Positions 34,138-42,049 of a DNA stretch of 64,000 bases are shown piece after piece. The position numbers were made by a program, and so were the translations under genes. This DNA comes from Clostridiales bacterium (lineage in GTDB: Bacteria; Bacillota; Clostridia; Christensenellales; Pumilibacteraceae): contig JAAVHP010000012.1 in NCBI GenBank assembly GCA_014799665.1, forward strand, positions 310,001 to 374,000, in the 5' to 3' direction. The notes under the pieces are model-generated. The model was given only the letters and a program-made list of their open reading frames with translations, did not search any database and was not told the origin of the DNA. Position 1 is the first letter of the stretch. Every line of letters begins with the position of its first letter.

Positions 34138-34167
34138 AACGACGGCTCGTAAGGACCGTCGTTTTTG
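34138..34167 (+). terminator. Terminator after the cyclophilin-like gene
   Basis: AACGACGG and CCGTCGTT flank a 10-nt loop and are followed by TTTG. Confidence 0.8.
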
Positions 34168-34201
34168 TATAAATTTTTTCTGTCGGGCGATAATCAATAT
34201 C

Positions 34202-34879
34202 ATGATTATCGGTCTGGTTTTGTGCGGCTTGGTCGCGGTATTATTATTTTTCGGGATAGCCGAGCGAGTGTTTAAGAGCTTCGGTGTGGCGGGCTGGCTC
34301 GGGTTCGTGTTTATAGGCGTGCTCGTAGGCAGCGCGTTCATCCCGTCTTTTTCGATCGGAGCGGTGCGGTTCAATGTTGCGGGCTTTTTCGCACCGTTGC
34401 TGTTCGCCGCGGTGTTTTTCTTTCTTGCCGTGCGGACGCACGAAGCGCTACATGCGCTCGTCACAACAAGCGTTATCGTCGCGCTGTTTATAGCCGTATG
34501 GCTACTGATACAGCCGATTACAAATGACACGGTGACGGTTATTATTGTCGGGTTCTTGTGCGGCGCGGTGAGCTATCTCGTCGGCAAAACCAAACTCTCG
34601 TCGCTTGCCGCACTGTTTTTGGGAATGCCGATAGGCGAGGTAATATCGTCGGCGGTCGGTATGTATGTGTATGGCACGCCCATGCAGTTCGGCACCGCAG
34701 CAACGTTCGACGCGGTAATTCTTGCCGCCGTGTTCTCGGTCGTACTCAGCGAAGCGATTTCTGCTATCAAGCGCGCCGTGAACAATAAAGCGCACCGCAA
34801 GCAAGCAGATATGCTGCTTAACACCGAAGCCGCAGAGGAGTTTGATAAGGACGAGTATAAGAAGTATTTTGATGAATAG
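34202..34879 (+). CDS. DUF1614-like membrane protein
   Basis: 225 residues, with seven hydrophobic helices up to about residue 185 and a charged cytoplasmic C-terminus. The opening (about 1-60, with FFGIAERVFKSF and LGFVFIGVLVGSAFIP) resembles the DUF1614 family found mainly in spore formers; the match is by eye. It lies between a terminator and a structured repeat and so is probably a single-gene unit. No clear Shine-Dalgarno is seen before the ATG. Function unknown. Confidence 0.55.
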   Translation: MIIGLVLCGLVAVLLFFGIAERVFKSFGVAGWLGFVFIGVLVGSAFIPSFSIGAVRFNVAGFFAPLLFAAVFFFLAVRTHEALHALVTTSVIVALFIAVWLLIQPITNDTVTVIIVGFLCGAVSYLVGKTKLSSLAALFLGMPIGEVISSAVGMYVYGTPMQFGTAATFDAVILAAVFSVVLSEAISAIKRAVNNKAHRKQADMLLNTEAAEEFDKDEYKKYFDE

Positions 34880-34926
34880 AAATCAATTAGGAATTAGAAA
34901 TTAGTATTTAGGAATTGAGGACTCGT

Positions 34927-35051
34927 TAAAATGTGGCGTAAAGAAATTAATAACGACACGAAATTAATTGGGTGTAAACAAAACGAATTACTCAATTCCA
35001 TACACCACATTAAAATTTTCTTGCCTACTTCTTTTCTAAAAGAAGTAGGTT
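34927..35051 (+). repeat. Intergenic structured repeat, copy 3
   Basis: The clearest copy. Outer arms AATGTGG and CCACATT, inner arms AATTGGGT and ACTCAATT, then AAAATTTTCTTG and a tail hairpin CCTACTTCTTTT/AAAAGAAGTAGG. It ends 28 bp before the der promoter. Confidence 0.8.
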
Positions 35052-35079
35052 AAATATTGATTAAAAACACGACATTTTG

Positions 35080-35108
35080 TTTACAAGATAAATCAAATAT
35101 GATACAAT
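35080..35108 (+). promoter_or_regulatory. Promoter of der-plsY and probably the ESCRT-like genes
   Basis: TTTACA (35080-35085) and TACAAT (35103-35108), 17-bp spacer. Nine bases lie between the -10 box and the der ATG, so the mRNA is probably leaderless. Confidence 0.7.
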
Positions 35109-35117
35109 ACAATAGCT

Positions 35118-36428
35118 ATGAAACACACCGTTGCTATTGTAGGACGGCCCAACGTAGGCAAGTCTACACTGATAAATAAAATAAGCGGCAGGCGAGTTGC
35201 GATCGTCGACGATATGCCGGGCGTTACACGCGACAGGCTTTACGCCGACTGCGAGTGGTGCGGCAAGGAATTCACGTTGATCGACACGGGCGGCATCGAC
35301 GACAGCGACGACGGTATTTCACGTTCGGTCAAACGCCAAGCCCTCGACGCGGTCGAGCTTAGCTCGGTCGTTATCTTTGTTACCGATATCAAACAGGGCG
35401 TGCTTTCGGGCGACGCCGAAATTGCGGAGGTACTGCGCAAAAGCAATAAGCCCGTCGTGCTTGCCGTCAACAAGGCGGACTCGTCCAACCGCGATAACGT
35501 TTACGATTTCTACCAGCTGGGGTTAGGCGAGCCGTTCCTTATTTCCGCCGAGCACGGTACGGGTGTCGGCGATCTTCTTGACGCTGTATGTGAGAGCTTT
35601 CCTCTCGCCGTTGACGACGAGGGCGAAAAACCGTTGTCTATCGCCGTCGTCGGCAAGCCAAACGTAGGCAAATCTTCGCTTGTAAACCGCTTGTCGGGCT
35701 ACGAACGTTCTATCGTGTCCGATGTCGCCGGCACTACGCGCGACGCTATCGATACGCGCATAACGGTAAACGGCACCGACTACACGCTGATCGACACTGC
35801 GGGTATGCGCCGTAAGCGCGACATCCCCGATAAATCGATAGAGCGATACTCCGTCCTTCGTGCAATAGCGGCGATCAAGCGCGCCGACGTCGTGCTCATC
35901 GTTATCGACGCGTCGCAGCCAGTTACCGAGCAGGACGAAAAGATAGCGGGGCTCGTTCACGAAGCGGGCAAGCCGTCGGTCGTCGTTCTCAACAAGTGGG
36001 ACGCGGTGGAGAAATCGACTTTCACGCTCAACGAAAAAACGGACGAGCTGAAAGAGCACCTCGCGTTCATGAGCTATTTCACGAGCGTATCGGTGTCGGC
36101 GGTAACAGGTCAGCGCGTCGAGCGCATACTCGAAGAAGCCGAGCGCGTATACGCCAACGCCACACGCCGCGTATCGACGGGCGTACTTAACGAGCTCGTG
36201 GGACAAGCGGTAGCCGCCACCGAGCCCACCGCACGTAAAGGGCGTAAAGCCAAAATTCTGTACGCCACGCAACCCGACGTGTGTCCGCCGTTGTTCGTGT
36301 TCAAAGTAAATGATGCCAAGCTTGTTCACTTCTCGTACGAACGTTATCTCGAAAACTCACTGCGCCGTGCGCTCGACTTTTCTGGTACGCCCATAAAATT
36401 GAAGTTCATAGGCAGGGAAGACAAATGA
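35118..36428 (+). CDS. der: Ribosome biogenesis GTPase Der (EngA)
   Basis: 436 residues with two tandem G domains: GRPNVGKST with DTGGI and NKAD, then GKPNVGKSS with DTAGM and NKWD, followed by a KH-like domain. It acts in assembly of the 50S ribosomal subunit. The ATG has no Shine-Dalgarno and lies nine bases after the -10 box. It overlaps plsY by 4 bp. In many Bacillota der neighbours gpsA and spoIVA; spoIVA is 14 kb downstream here. Confidence 0.97.
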   Translation: MKHTVAIVGRPNVGKSTLINKISGRRVAIVDDMPGVTRDRLYADCEWCGKEFTLIDTGGIDDSDDGISRSVKRQALDAVELSSVVIFVTDIKQGVLSGDAEIAEVLRKSNKPVVLAVNKADSSNRDNVYDFYQLGLGEPFLISAEHGTGVGDLLDAVCESFPLAVDDEGEKPLSIAVVGKPNVGKSSLVNRLSGYERSIVSDVAGTTRDAIDTRITVNGTDYTLIDTAGMRRKRDIPDKSIERYSVLRAIAAIKRADVVLIVIDASQPVTEQDEKIAGLVHEAGKPSVVVLNKWDAVEKSTFTLNEKTDELKEHLAFMSYFTSVSVSAVTGQRVERILEEAERVYANATRRVSTGVLNELVGQAVAATEPTARKGRKAKILYATQPDVCPPLFVFKVNDAKLVHFSYERYLENSLRRALDFSGTPIKLKFIGREDK

Positions 36429-37141
36429 CGATACCCGTTTCCATGCAAATACTTGCGGGCGTGCTCGTCGCCGTCGGCTCGTACTTTATAGGCAATATCA
36501 ACAGCGCTATACTTATAAGCAAGCTTAAAGGCAAGGATATTCGTCAGTGCGGAAGCGGCAACCCCGGCACTATGAATATGCTCCGTACCTATGGTAAGGT
36601 CTTGGGCGTGCTGACGCTCGTCCTCGACGTTCTTAAAGGCGTTATTCCGTGCTTGTTCGGCTGGCTGTTCATGGGTGGCGATCAGTTTCTCATGCTCGGC
36701 ACGGACAGGATGGGAATGTACGTAGCGGGCTTTTGCGCCGTGCTCGGGCATATATATCCCGTAACGATGAAGTTTCACGGCGGCAAGGGCGCGGCTACGA
36801 TAATCGGCGTGTGCCTGACTATGCAACCGCTGTACACGCTCGCGGCTTTCGCTATTGGCGTGGTGTTTCTAATAGTAACGCACGTCGGCTCGATCACCTC
36901 GTTCTTGATGATATGCCCGCCGCTCGTCGTGGAAAGCATCAACGCCGCGAACAACCCGCTCGGGCTGTACTGCTCGATAATACTCATGGCAATGTTCTGT
37001 TTGAGTCTGTTCGCTCACAGAAAAAACCTCGTAAAGCTCTTTTCGGGCAGGGAAGGACAAGTAGTCCTGTTCAAGTCCAAAAAACAAAAGCCGCGCAAGG
37101 ACAGAGCAATCGTTTTCGACGAAACGGCGATTGCGGAATAA
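36425..37141 (+). CDS. plsY: Glycerol-3-phosphate acyltransferase PlsY
   Basis: 238 residues, about six to seven membrane helices. It transfers the acyl group from acyl-phosphate to glycerol-3-phosphate, the first step of phospholipid synthesis. The conserved loops are visible: CGSGNPGTMNMLRTYG and KFHGGKGAAT. It has a basic C-terminal extension after residue 200. It overlaps der by 4 bp and is followed 46 bp later by the ESCRT-like genes, with no terminator between, so phospholipid synthesis and that system are likely cotranscribed. Confidence 0.95.
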   Translation: MTIPVSMQILAGVLVAVGSYFIGNINSAILISKLKGKDIRQCGSGNPGTMNMLRTYGKVLGVLTLVLDVLKGVIPCLFGWLFMGGDQFLMLGTDRMGMYVAGFCAVLGHIYPVTMKFHGGKGAATIIGVCLTMQPLYTLAAFAIGVVFLIVTHVGSITSFLMICPPLVVESINAANNPLGLYCSIILMAMFCLSLFAHRKNLVKLFSGREGQVVLFKSKKQKPRKDRAIVFDETAIAE

Positions 37142-37187
37142 ACAAGAAAGCAACGGCATTTACGAATAACCTAAACGAGAGGTAGGT

Positions 37188-38519
37188 ATGGATATTAAAA
37201 AACGCGCTCAGCGCAACAGTAAGGTTCGCGGTACGATTACCGAGATCAACAAGACAGTTGCCAAGTTAGAGCGCATGAAGGAAGAATATAAACAGAAAGC
37301 GATACAAGCCAAACAACGCGGCGACAGCGCGTCCTATCAGCTTGCCAAGCACGGGCTCAACGCCACGCTCTCGCAGCTAAAACGCGCGCAGGAAATGCTT
37401 TTGAACATTGAAATAACGGCGGAATTACAGCGCATGGGCGAGACCAACGCAGACTTCTTGTCGGGTATGTCGACGATAGCTAAGCGCATAAGCAAGATAA
37501 ACAAACAGTCCGACTTCGTTAAACTGCAAAAAGAGATAGACAGAGCGCTGTCGGGCATGGAAGAAGCGCAAGCGGGACTCGACGGCTTCCTGTCTAATTC
37601 GGAAGCGGCGTTCGCCGCGATTTCGTCCTCATCCGAAAGTCTTACAGACGAAGAAATGGACAGGTTTATCGACGGGCGTTTATCCGAAAAACAGCTCTTA
37701 ATGGACGACGAGATCGAACGACTTCTGGCTGCGACCGGCGGAGCCGGTAAATCGGAAACGCCCGCGCAAAAGATCGAAGTGCCCGTAGACGGGCATACGC
37801 AGTCCGCGCCGAATGATAATCTTGTCGCCAAGCCGTTCCCAGGACCGAGCGGCGTATACGATTTTTCACCTGTAAAATCGACAGCGGTACCCAAAGAGCT
37901 GATTTCTACTCTCGGTCTTACCTCGCTCGAAGAACCGTCGTATGCAAGCGCAAACGGGCAAATGCCGTTCGTCACTACGCCGCATATTCTTGTTTGCGGC
38001 GAAGGTTCCGAACGCGCGGCGTTTATCAAGCGCACGGTAACGGAGCTTATTTCGTCCTTTACGGCGAACGAACTGAAAATATCAGTCGTAGATCTCGACA
38101 GCTTGGGTTATAATATCTTTGACGGTGCGGCGCACTGTGCGGCGAATGTAACGACGGAAGCCGTAAGCGTGACCGCTGTCTTAGACGCGCTTATTGCCGA
38201 GGCCGATAAACGCTACGGACTGTTCGCGCAGAACGGTGTAAGCAATATAGCAGAGTACAACTATGCGGCTACGCAAAAGTTGCCGTTTGTGATCGCGGTG
38301 TTCGACGGGTGTCAAAAGGTGCGCACTCCGCAGTTCGATAGGGTATACGCTTCACTTGCGCGCCAATCGCGCGACTGCGGAATATTCACCGTTGTCGGCA
38401 TGACGGGCGCGCCTACGCCTGCAGTCAAGGCTAATACTACCGAAGTAGCGCCGAGCGGACAGATAGACGACGGCGCGATCTCTCGCGTAGTCAATGTTGT
38501 CAGAGGGGGTGTCGTATGA
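37188..38519 (+). CDS. ESCRT-III-like protein fused to a degenerate FtsK/SpoIIIE-type domain
   Basis: 443 residues. Residues 1-180 form a basic, then acidic, all-helical region: a long helical hairpin (about 14-82), further helices (84-150), and an acidic DDEIERLLAA segment (173-182). It aligns with the next protein along its length (shared YxLAK and ML-NI/L patterns) and with the plan of CHMP/Snf7 proteins. After a disordered linker (185-235), residues 264-410 follow the FtsK motor: PHILVCGEGSERAAF, VVDLDSLGYNIFDG, then RYGLFAQNGVSNIAEYN, which is nearly diagnostic. Walker A Lys and Walker B Glu are missing, so it cannot be a normal ATPase. It has Shine-Dalgarno GAGAGGT and overlaps the next gene by 4 bp. 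Confidence 0.72.
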   Translation: MDIKKRAQRNSKVRGTITEINKTVAKLERMKEEYKQKAIQAKQRGDSASYQLAKHGLNATLSQLKRAQEMLLNIEITAELQRMGETNADFLSGMSTIAKRISKINKQSDFVKLQKEIDRALSGMEEAQAGLDGFLSNSEAAFAAISSSSESLTDEEMDRFIDGRLSEKQLLMDDEIERLLAATGGAGKSETPAQKIEVPVDGHTQSAPNDNLVAKPFPGPSGVYDFSPVKSTAVPKELISTLGLTSLEEPSYASANGQMPFVTTPHILVCGEGSERAAFIKRTVTELISSFTANELKISVVDLDSLGYNIFDGAAHCAANVTTEAVSVTAVLDALIAEADKRYGLFAQNGVSNIAEYNYAATQKLPFVIAVFDGCQKVRTPQFDRVYASLARQSRDCGIFTVVGMTGAPTPAVKANTTEVAPSGQIDDGAISRVVNVVRGGVV

Positions 38520-39094
38520 GCGCAGAAAAGAAACGCATAAAAGAGCAGATGCTCGTCAACCAGGCGATAGCCTCTATAAAAAGACAGCTTAACGAGCTCG
38601 AAAACAGCCGTAAAAAATACATAGCCGCGGCGGTCAAGGCGCGCGAATGCGGTATCGCTTCGCAGTACAACCTTGCAAAAAACGCTATTCGTATCGTCAC
38701 GCAACAGCGGCTTGTCGTCGAGCAAATGCTGTTAAATCTTCAGCTTAGCTCGCAGATCAAGGACGTGTCAGAGATGACTAAGTCGTTTGCCGACGGCATG
38801 AAGATACTGTCCGGCTCGATAGTCGAAACTACGGGCGGACTTAATTTCGAAAAGGTTACCAAGCAAATGAATAAGGCTATGGTATCTACGCAAATGAAGC
38901 AGGCGGAAACAGAAGCGTTCTTAGACGCGACGGAGGCAGGTTTTTCGGCGTTTGCGAGCGGTCACGGCACGGTCGAGGACGAGATAGACAGAATGCTTGA
39001 AAACGAGCTGACGGGCAATTCCGCGGGGCTTGACGCCGAGCTTGCCGAGCTCGAACGCAAGATCAAGGAAGGCGGCGTCGGCGGTAACGTATAA
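38516..39094 (+). CDS. ESCRT-III (CHMP/Snf7)-like protein
   Basis: 192 residues, close to the CHMP norm of 200-220. A basic N-terminus is followed by a long helical hairpin (about 5-80). The stretch IASQYNLAKNAIRI then VVEQMLLNLQLSSQI parallels the CHMP2 'Q...AR..AKDLVRTR... V..I' helix. Residues 86-148 (SFADGMKILSG, QMNKAMVSTQMKQ) parallel the 'AMKGVTKAM...MN' segment. The end is acidic (VEDEIDRMLENEL) and closes with an amphipathic helix DAELAELERKIKE (173-185), resembling the MIT-interacting motif of ESCRT-III proteins. Overlaps both neighbours (4 bp and 1 bp). Homology is judged by eye. Confidence 0.68.
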   Translation: MSAEKKRIKEQMLVNQAIASIKRQLNELENSRKKYIAAAVKARECGIASQYNLAKNAIRIVTQQRLVVEQMLLNLQLSSQIKDVSEMTKSFADGMKILSGSIVETTGGLNFEKVTKQMNKAMVSTQMKQAETEAFLDATEAGFSAFASGHGTVEDEIDRMLENELTGNSAGLDAELAELERKIKEGGVGGNV

Positions 39095-40161
39095 TGAAGG
39101 ACAACTACTTGGACGTCGAAGCCTTCGACGATGTTTACCGTAAGGCGGTTGATGCGCATAAAGCGGGCGATTTGCACAGTGCGCGCTTGTACTTTGCCAA
39201 GGCGGCGTCGGCAATGGAAAAACTCGCCGACAGCGGCGATCCCGCGCTTAAAGATAAGCGTAAGGCGCAGGCGAAAAAGCTACTCGACATAGCCTGCAAT
39301 ATCGAAAAGCAATCTACGGTAAACGGTGGGGCGGACGGTGGTGAGGACGACGGTTACGATCTTCTTAATGTCGTCAAACCTACCGATAAAATAACGTTCG
39401 ACGACATAATAGGGCTCGACGAAGCAAAGGAAGCCATACGCCGCTTGCTTATCGATCCGCTCAACAATCCCGAAGCATACAAAAAATACGGGCTTAAAGC
39501 GGGCGGGTTTATATTGCTCGAAGGACCGCCGGGAACGGGTAAAACCACGTTCGCCAAGGCGGCGGCGCACGAGCTCGGCGTGCCGTTTGCGGAAGTCAAC
39601 GCAAACGCTCTCGTCGACTCGTATATAGGCAAAACGGGCAAGAATATAGATAAGCTTTTTCGAGAGGCCCGCAATCTTGCAGAGAAAAAGAAATGCCCGG
39701 TGGTCTTGTTCGTGGATGAGCTCGACTTTTTGGCGCAAAAGCGCGGCGGCGAAAACAAGACCGCAGCCGAAGCTGTACCCACGCTCATTAAACAAATGGA
39801 CGGGTTCGGCACTAACGCGGACGATCTCGTGCTCATCGCCGCGACCAATATAAAAGAAAGTCTCGATACCGCGGTGCTTAGTCGGTTTAGGAACGTTATC
39901 AATATTCCTTTGCCGATGGAAGCGGACAGACAGAAAATGTTCGCGCTTAAACTCAAACGGGTGAGCGAAAAGGATCTCGCCGAGCTCGACCTTATGGGGG
40001 CGGCAAAATTAAGCGACGGATTTTCGGGACGCGATATAACGCAGGTGTCGCTCGATTTCTTATCGATACTCGCGGCGCGTGACGCGCAGATAAAGCCCGT
40101 TGATAAGCCGCTGGGCGAACTGTTGAACTCGCTTATTATAAAGCGGGCGAGTAAGCTTTAA
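39094..40161 (+). CDS. Vps4-like AAA ATPase with N-terminal MIT-like domain
   Basis: 355 residues. Residues 8-74 form a three-helix MIT-like domain (AVDAHKAGDLHSARLYFAKA, then KAQAKKLLDIACNIEK), parallel to the Vps4 MIT. A charged Gly/Asp linker follows. The AAA domain has FDDIIGLDEAKEAIRRLL, Walker A GPPGTGKT (144-151), pore loop SYIG (176-179), Walker B LFVDELD (DE at 208-209), sensor-1 ATN (250-252), SRFRNVINIPLP with the arginine finger region, and GFSGRDI. RF..xxINIPLP is the Vps4/katanin pattern. It is shorter than eukaryotic Vps4 because the beta-domain insert is missing. Catalytic residues are intact, so it is a likely disassembly motor for the two upstream proteins. Confidence 0.8.
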   Translation: MKDNYLDVEAFDDVYRKAVDAHKAGDLHSARLYFAKAASAMEKLADSGDPALKDKRKAQAKKLLDIACNIEKQSTVNGGADGGEDDGYDLLNVVKPTDKITFDDIIGLDEAKEAIRRLLIDPLNNPEAYKKYGLKAGGFILLEGPPGTGKTTFAKAAAHELGVPFAEVNANALVDSYIGKTGKNIDKLFREARNLAEKKKCPVVLFVDELDFLAQKRGGENKTAAEAVPTLIKQMDGFGTNADDLVLIAATNIKESLDTAVLSRFRNVINIPLPMEADRQKMFALKLKRVSEKDLAELDLMGAAKLSDGFSGRDITQVSLDFLSILAARDAQIKPVDKPLGELLNSLIIKRASKL

Positions 40162-40238
40162 TAGCTTGATAGCGCGCAAAAACACTCGAAAAACAAGAAA
40201 AAAACCGCAATAAGGTCGAAAATATTATCTTAAAGTAA

Positions 40239-40267
40239 TTGTCAAACGGATTTTATTATGTTACAAT
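40239..40267 (+). promoter_or_regulatory. Promoter of the hybrid histidine kinase gene
   Basis: TTGTCA (40239-40244) and TACAAT (40262-40267), 17-bp spacer. A second TATAAT-like box lies at about 40283-40288. Confidence 0.65.
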
Positions 40268-40307
40268 ATATAAGTAGCATACTATAATCGTGCTTAGAGG
40301 TAATATT

Positions 40308-42032
40308 GTGACGGCATATATAATCTCATACAGCATAATTTTGTTTCTCATAACGGCAGTAACGATTGTTACGTGCGTATTGTTGCTTCGTAGTAAAAAA
40401 AGCAAGCCGACTACCACCGTCCAAGAACTAAAAGGGCTTATGCCGGAGGTTTTCGACCGTAATAAAAAAGTGGCGCTGGTCATGCTCGATTTCGAAACCA
40501 AGGCGCCGGTTTTCATTACGCCGAATATAGACAAGTTTTTGGGTGTTACGCACGAGGAGATGGCGGGCGATATAGCGTTGTATAAGACGAATATCGATAA
40601 AACCGTCGCGCGCGATTTCGAGTACGGGCTGGAAAACTACGACGGCGAGGGAATTTATTCGTTTGATTTTAACGGAGTGGAAGGAAAGCACGTTGCCGTC
40701 CAGTGCTACGCCGCCGAGTACGAGGGTAAGAAATATTTGGCGTTCACGCTGGTTGACGATACCGATCAAAAGACTACGCTTGACATTATGCAGAAGGAAT
40801 TAAATTCCGCGCTTTTGCAGGCTGCCGCCAAATCGTCATTCCTTTCCAATATGAGCCATGAGATCCGCACGCCGATGAACGGCGTTATGGGTATGCTCAA
40901 ACTTGCGCGAATGAATATAAAAGACAAAAAGAAGGTAGAAAACTACTTGGAGCGCGCCGGCGATCTTTCCGTCTTTTTGTTGAGCATGATCAACGATATA
41001 CTCGATATATCCAAGATCGAAAGCGGTAAAATGCAGTTGTTTAATTCGCAGTTCGACGTTATGGAATTTGCGGATAAGATATACAATATGTTCAATAGCA
41101 CCGTTACGGGTAAGGGAATTACCTTCAATGTAGAAACGGTCGATTTTTCCGTACGATATCTTATGGGCGACGAACTGCGACTCACTCAGGTTGTCACCAA
41201 CTTCGTATCCAACGCCAGTAAGTTCACTCCCGCAGGCGGCAGGATAGACGTAACGTTTAAACAGCTCGATCTAATCGGCGGCAATATTCAGCTCTTAATG
41301 CGCGTTCGTGATACGGGCAAGGGGATTGCGCCCGAAAATATCCAAAAGATCATGCGCCCCTTTGAGCAGGAGGAAGCGTCCACTGCGCACAATTACGGGG
41401 GCACGGGATTAGGACTTGCCATATGCGATAATATCGTACGCATGATGGGCGGTAATATAGTTGTAGACAGTACGCTCGGCAAGGGATCGGACTTTTCCGT
41501 GTTCTTGTCGTTGCCTGTCGCCGAAGTGGAGCAAGACCTTTCTAAGCCCGTCGAGTACGCGAAAAAGAAGCAGCCACAGGACTTCACATTCGACGGATGC
41601 CGTATTTTGCTTGCCGAGGACAACGAGGTCAACGCCGAGATCACGATAGAGATTTTGGAGAGCGAGGGCGCGAAGGTCACGCACGTGGTCGACGGGCGGG
41701 AGGCTGTGGAAGTGTTTACGAACAACCCCGCGCACTCGTTCGATCTTATTCTCATGGATATCCAAATGCCGCGGCTTAACGGCAGAGACGCAACCCGCGA
41801 AATTCGTAGCGGCGGCAAGGAAGACGCTTTAACGGTACCTATTATAGCGCTGTCCGCCGACGCGTTCGTAGAGGACGTAAAGAAGTCCGAGGAAGCGGGC
41901 ATGGACGCTCACGTAAGCAAACCTATAGACTTTGACGCGCTCCGCAAACAGTCTGGAGATGTTATTGCTCACAAAAAATCGGGCGGCGGCAAGAATAAAG
42001 GATTCTTTTCAACGGTACACCTTCCTAAGTAA
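40308..42032 (+). CDS. Hybrid sensor histidine kinase with receiver domain
   Basis: 574 residues from the GTG at 40308, which has AGAGG seven bases upstream; an earlier GTG at 40290 is less likely. One N-terminal membrane helix (about 4-25) is followed by a PAS-like domain (50-150), the H-box NMSHEIRTPMNG with phospho-acceptor His184, HATPase with NFVSNASKFTP and GTGLGLAI, and a receiver domain with LMDIQMP (Asp484). There is no Hpt domain and no separate response regulator next to it. It has its own promoter downstream of the ESCRT-like genes. Signal and output are unknown. Confidence 0.93.
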   Translation: MTAYIISYSIILFLITAVTIVTCVLLLRSKKSKPTTTVQELKGLMPEVFDRNKKVALVMLDFETKAPVFITPNIDKFLGVTHEEMAGDIALYKTNIDKTVARDFEYGLENYDGEGIYSFDFNGVEGKHVAVQCYAAEYEGKKYLAFTLVDDTDQKTTLDIMQKELNSALLQAAAKSSFLSNMSHEIRTPMNGVMGMLKLARMNIKDKKKVENYLERAGDLSVFLLSMINDILDISKIESGKMQLFNSQFDVMEFADKIYNMFNSTVTGKGITFNVETVDFSVRYLMGDELRLTQVVTNFVSNASKFTPAGGRIDVTFKQLDLIGGNIQLLMRVRDTGKGIAPENIQKIMRPFEQEEASTAHNYGGTGLGLAICDNIVRMMGGNIVVDSTLGKGSDFSVFLSLPVAEVEQDLSKPVEYAKKKQPQDFTFDGCRILLAEDNEVNAEITIEILESEGAKVTHVVDGREAVEVFTNNPAHSFDLILMDIQMPRLNGRDATREIRSGGKEDALTVPIIALSADAFVEDVKKSEEAGMDAHVSKPIDFDALRKQSGDVIAHKKSGGGKNKGFFSTVHLPK

Positions 42033-42049
42033 TTCGGTTGGGTAGAAAA

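Noticed and set aside
37188..39094. Reading the two helical proteins as PspA/Vipp1 proper
   Set aside because: They lack PspA-specific sequence as far as I can see. The short CHMP-like length, acidic tail with a terminal helix and the paired MIT-Vps4-like ATPase fit the ESCRT-III branch better. A profile search should decide.
39094..40161. FtsH or proteasome-activating ATPase
   Set aside because: No membrane helices, no zinc protease motif and no OB domain; the MIT-like N-terminus and the INIPLP pattern point to Vps4/katanin.
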